Assembly: GCF_014651715.1 (NCBI RefSeq)
Contig: NZ_BMXK01000009.1
Coordinates: 1 to 64,000 of the forward strand
DNA from: Zhihengliuella salsuginis
GTDB taxonomy: Bacteria > Actinomycetota > Actinomycetes > Actinomycetales > Micrococcaceae
DNA length: 64,000 nucleotides
Direction of reading: 5' to 3'
Made by a program: the position numbers and the translations under genes. Positions 62,022-64,000 of the stretch are shown piece after piece. Under the pieces are notes generated by a model. The model worked only from the letters and a program-made list of their open reading frames with translations. It was not told the DNA's origin and did not search any database. Numbering within the stretch: the stretch's first letter is position 1; each line of letters opens with the position of its first letter.

Positions 62022-62843
62022 ATGACGGAACTGGCAACCCGGCTCGAACCCAGCCGGCGCCCGCTCGCGGGGCTCTACTCGGGCAACGTGCGCGCCGTCG
62101 TCGTGCGGGGTCTGATGGCGCTGAAGACCAACAACTGGGCGGTCTTCATCTCCGGATTCGTCGAGCCGGTTCTCTACCTGGCCGCGATGGGCATCGGCCT
62201 CGGCCCGCTGATCGGGTCGGTGGAGGGACCCGGCGGCGAGGAGCTGGCCTACAGTGCGTACATCGCGCCGGCCCTGCTCGCGGTCTCGGCCATGAACGGC
62301 GCGGTCTACGACTCGACGAACAACGTGTTCTTCAAGCTGCGCTTCTCGAAGCTCTACCAGAACATGCTCTACACCTCGCTCGGGCCGCTGGACGTCGCCA
62401 TCGGCGAGATCTACCTCGCGCTGCAGCGCGGATTCCTCTACGCGACGGGGTTCATGATCATCATGAGCACGATGGGCCTGGTGACCACGCCGGCGGCGCT
62501 GCTGATGATCCCGGCGTCGGTCCTCATCGCCTTCGGGTTCGCCGCGCTCGGCATGGGCATCACGAGCTTCATGAAGCGTTTCCAGCACCTCGACTGGATC
62601 AACTTCGCCCTCCTGCCGATGTTCCTCTTCTCGGCCACGCTGTACCCGCTGTCCGTCTACCCGGGCGGGATCCAGCTGTTCATCCAGGCGCTGCCGCTGT
62701 GGCACGGGGTGGAGCTGCTCCGGTCCCTCTCGGTCGCCCACTTCACCACGGACATGCTCTGGCACGTCGCGTACTACGTGGTGATGATCGTGGTCGGCGT
62801 CGTCCTCACCACCTCGCGCCTGCGGACGCTCTTCCTGAAGTAG
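62022..62843 (+). CDS. ABC-2 type permease (DrrB/NodJ family), second
   Basis: A 273-residue paralogue of the upstream permease, beginning one base after its stop. Family marks: FISGFVEPVLYLAAMGIGLG, YDSTNNVFFKLRFSKLYQNM, FGFAALGMGITSFMKRFQHL and PMFLFSATLYPLSVYPGGIQ. The two probably form the heterodimeric pore for the ATPase at 60175. Confidence 0.88.
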   Translation: MTELATRLEPSRRPLAGLYSGNVRAVVVRGLMALKTNNWAVFISGFVEPVLYLAAMGIGLGPLIGSVEGPGGEELAYSAYIAPALLAVSAMNGAVYDSTNNVFFKLRFSKLYQNMLYTSLGPLDVAIGEIYLALQRGFLYATGFMIIMSTMGLVTTPAALLMIPASVLIAFGFAALGMGITSFMKRFQHLDWINFALLPMFLFSATLYPLSVYPGGIQLFIQALPLWHGVELLRSLSVAHFTTDMLWHVAYYVVMIVVGVVLTTSRLRTLFLK

Positions 62844-62880
62844 GGCCGGAGGGTCCGCAGGGCACGCGCCCGCGGCGGGA

Positions 62881-62896
62881 TACGGTGTGTTGCATG
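62881..62896 (+). promoter_or_regulatory. leaderless promoter of the DUF4232-like gene
   Basis: TACGGT (62881-62886) ends 7 nt before ATG 62894; no ribosome site. The gene lies 50 bp after the exporter permease and may also be reached by read-through. Confidence 0.55.
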
Positions 62897-63712
62897 AGAC
62901 GCGCGCTGACCGCACTGCCCGTGGCCTCCCTCCTGCTGCTCGCCGGATGCGGCGCGGGGACGACGACGCCCGCGTCGCCTCCGGCTGATTCGCCGGCTCC
63001 GTCCGCCAACCCGCCCGGCGAGGTGGGGGAGGCCACCGAGGAGGAGGTGGGCGCCGGCTGGGACGAGGTCCCGGACACGCCGATCGCAGAGGAGGAGGAC
63101 CTGTCCGACGACGAGCGCAGCGACTTCCTGCGGCTCGAGGCGACCGACCCCGCCCGAGAGACCAGCTGCCGCCCTGAAGACCTGACAGGGCAGCTGCGGT
63201 ACTGGGACGCGGCGCTGGGGCATCGGTTCGGCTCGATCCTGTTGCGCAACGACGCCGACACCGACTGCACGCTCTCCGGCTTTCCGGGTCTGGGGGCACG
63301 CGGGGAGTGGGGCAACAAGTTCCACGTGGAAGCTGAGCAGGAGCTCTATCATCGGCCGGAGGAGCACCTCGCGCGGGACGTCGACGGCGAGGCGCCGCCT
63401 CCCGTGTCACTGGCGCCGGGGGAGATCGCGGAGGCCTACCTCGAATGGACCGGAGCGCTCGCCGGCTCGGGGTCCGAATGGGCGCAGACGCTCTACGTCC
63501 AGACCGATCGTGAAGCGACGCCCGTCGCCGTCCCGATGGATCTGCAGGCGATCGTCGAGGATCCGCAGGACCCCATGTATCCGGGGGAGCCCTTGTCGAT
63601 CGACATCGGGATGTTCACGAAGCTGCGCGTCGGCCCGTTCGAGGAGCCCGGCGAGTATGTGTTCAGGTTGGCCGACGAGTACGAGCTCCTGCCGCCCGGC
63701 GACACACGCTGA
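62894..63712 (+). CDS. lipoprotein with DUF4232-like domain
   Basis: A 272-residue lipoprotein: ALTALPVASLLLLAGC lipobox (Cys at residue 19), a Pro/Ala/Glu-rich linker to about residue 90, then a DUF4232-like beta-sandwich (RYWDAALGHRFGSILLRNDA, CTLSGFPGLGARGEWGN, with a Cys pair CRPED...DCTLSG). DUF4232 proteins are extracytoplasmic with unknown ligand. It follows the ABC exporter and may be its surface partner or simply a neighbour. Confidence 0.75.
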   Translation: MRRALTALPVASLLLLAGCGAGTTTPASPPADSPAPSANPPGEVGEATEEEVGAGWDEVPDTPIAEEEDLSDDERSDFLRLEATDPARETSCRPEDLTGQLRYWDAALGHRFGSILLRNDADTDCTLSGFPGLGARGEWGNKFHVEAEQELYHRPEEHLARDVDGEAPPPVSLAPGEIAEAYLEWTGALAGSGSEWAQTLYVQTDREATPVAVPMDLQAIVEDPQDPMYPGEPLSIDIGMFTKLRVGPFEEPGEYVFRLADEYELLPPGDTR

Positions 63713-63821
63713 CGCCGGGGCCGGATCAGTCGTCGTGCCCGCCGCAGGCCTTCTCAGCGCCGGCCGTCCGGAGTAGCGTGACATCACGATCCGACGCGTG
63801 GCGACCAGGAGGGATCAGGTC

Positions 63822-64000
63822 ATGATTGGTGCTTGGGAATCGGTGGTCTTCGACTGTGAGGATCCGGAGGCACTGGCGGTCTTCTACGAGCAGGTGCTCG
63901 GCATGGTGCGCGTCCAGACGGATGCTGACTGGGTCACGATCGGTGACGGTCCGGACCGTCCGGCCGTCGCCTTCCAGCGCGTGGACGTCTACGTCCCGCC
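63822..64000 (+). CDS. VOC family protein (partial, runs off the window)
   Basis: The frame from ATG 63822 (AGGAGG upstream) stays open to the end of the window, giving about 59 residues: SVVFDCEDPEALAVFYEQVL, GMVRVQTDADWVTIGDGPDR, AVAFQRVDVYVP. This is the first half of a glyoxalase/bleomycin-resistance-type module, in the variant group in which the fold starts with a V-x-F-D-C strand. The 3' end is outside the window. Confidence 0.8.
   Translation, partial: MIGAWESVVFDCEDPEALAVFYEQVLGMVRVQTDADWVTIGDGPDRPAVAFQRVDVYVP

Overview
The window is high-GC DNA (roughly 70 %) with the gene content of an aerobic actinobacterium, most likely Micrococcales/Micrococcaceae (Arthrobacter-Citricoccus type). 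Support for this comes from the monomeric NADP isocitrate dehydrogenase, a PerM/DUF6350 gene near purN, CsbD, Dps and Rho_N small proteins, a dedicated GH32/LplABC sugar locus, and many genes whose start codon lies 6-7 nt after a TANNNT -10 hexamer (leaderless transcripts). The placement is inference; no rRNA or tRNA gene was seen in the window. All calls come from reading the sequence, with no database search.

Layout. 0-2.8 kb is an accessory patch. It holds a three-gene minus-strand operon (a secreted small protein plus two small SSB-like paralogues), an IS3 transposase remnant, and an IS30 transposase that has lost its normal start and left end. 2.9-5.6 kb: a CynX-type exporter with its FadR/GntR repressor (4-bp overlap, palindromic operator) and an AlkD-like glycosylase. 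5.8-9.7 kb: stress-type small genes (Rho_N, acidic protein, SDR, VOC, AraC, CsbD, Dps, DUF6328). 9.8-12.4 kb: FMN reductase, then hpaH-hpaI. 12.5-18.7 kb: a five-gene operon, lacI-permease-permease-binding protein-GH32, for fructoside uptake and hydrolysis, with a clear promoter and two LacI-like operators. 18.8-25.9 kb: glycosyltransferase, TauE, PerM/DUF6350, a polytopic membrane protein, DinB-like, purN, GNAT and DUF1801.

25.9-35.6 kb: SDR, a small I9-like protein, a CNNM pair, a subtilase without a signal peptide, an MFS symporter, an Nramp-family protein lacking the canonical metal ligands, a DUF4303-like protein and a PF03640 lipoprotein. 35.7-41 kb: purH, a long hairpin terminator, a GlcNAc-kinase-like gene and icd2. 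41.1-47.6 kb: a peptide/nickel-type ABC importer (SBP, B, C and a fused D-F ATPase) and a divergent bile-acid:Na symporter. 47.7-52.7 kb: an MFS gene and a fused GlcD/GlcF-type FAD/Fe-S dehydrogenase, divergent from an FCD-type GntR regulator. 52.8-57.3 kb: a one-carbon block of gamma-carbonic anhydrase, purU, and a ZTP riboswitch upstream of glyA-folD. 57.4-64 kb: an Mph-like kinase, an NhaC antiporter, a DrrAB-type ABC exporter, a DUF4232-like lipoprotein and a truncated VOC gene at the edge.

How it fits together. Carbon acquisition is carried by the GH32 locus, the oligopeptide importer and the lactate/glycolate dehydrogenase, each with a local regulator. One-carbon and purine metabolism is carried by purN, purH, purU, glyA and folD, with ZTP sensing at glyA-folD. 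The least ordinary items are the SSB-like pair at the left edge, the motif-less Nramp protein, the I9-like protein near a cytosolic subtilase, and the two-operator LacI architecture. No CRISPR array, prophage or integron was seen. The only gene-free stretch over 300 bases (54804-55146) holds the ZTP riboswitch.
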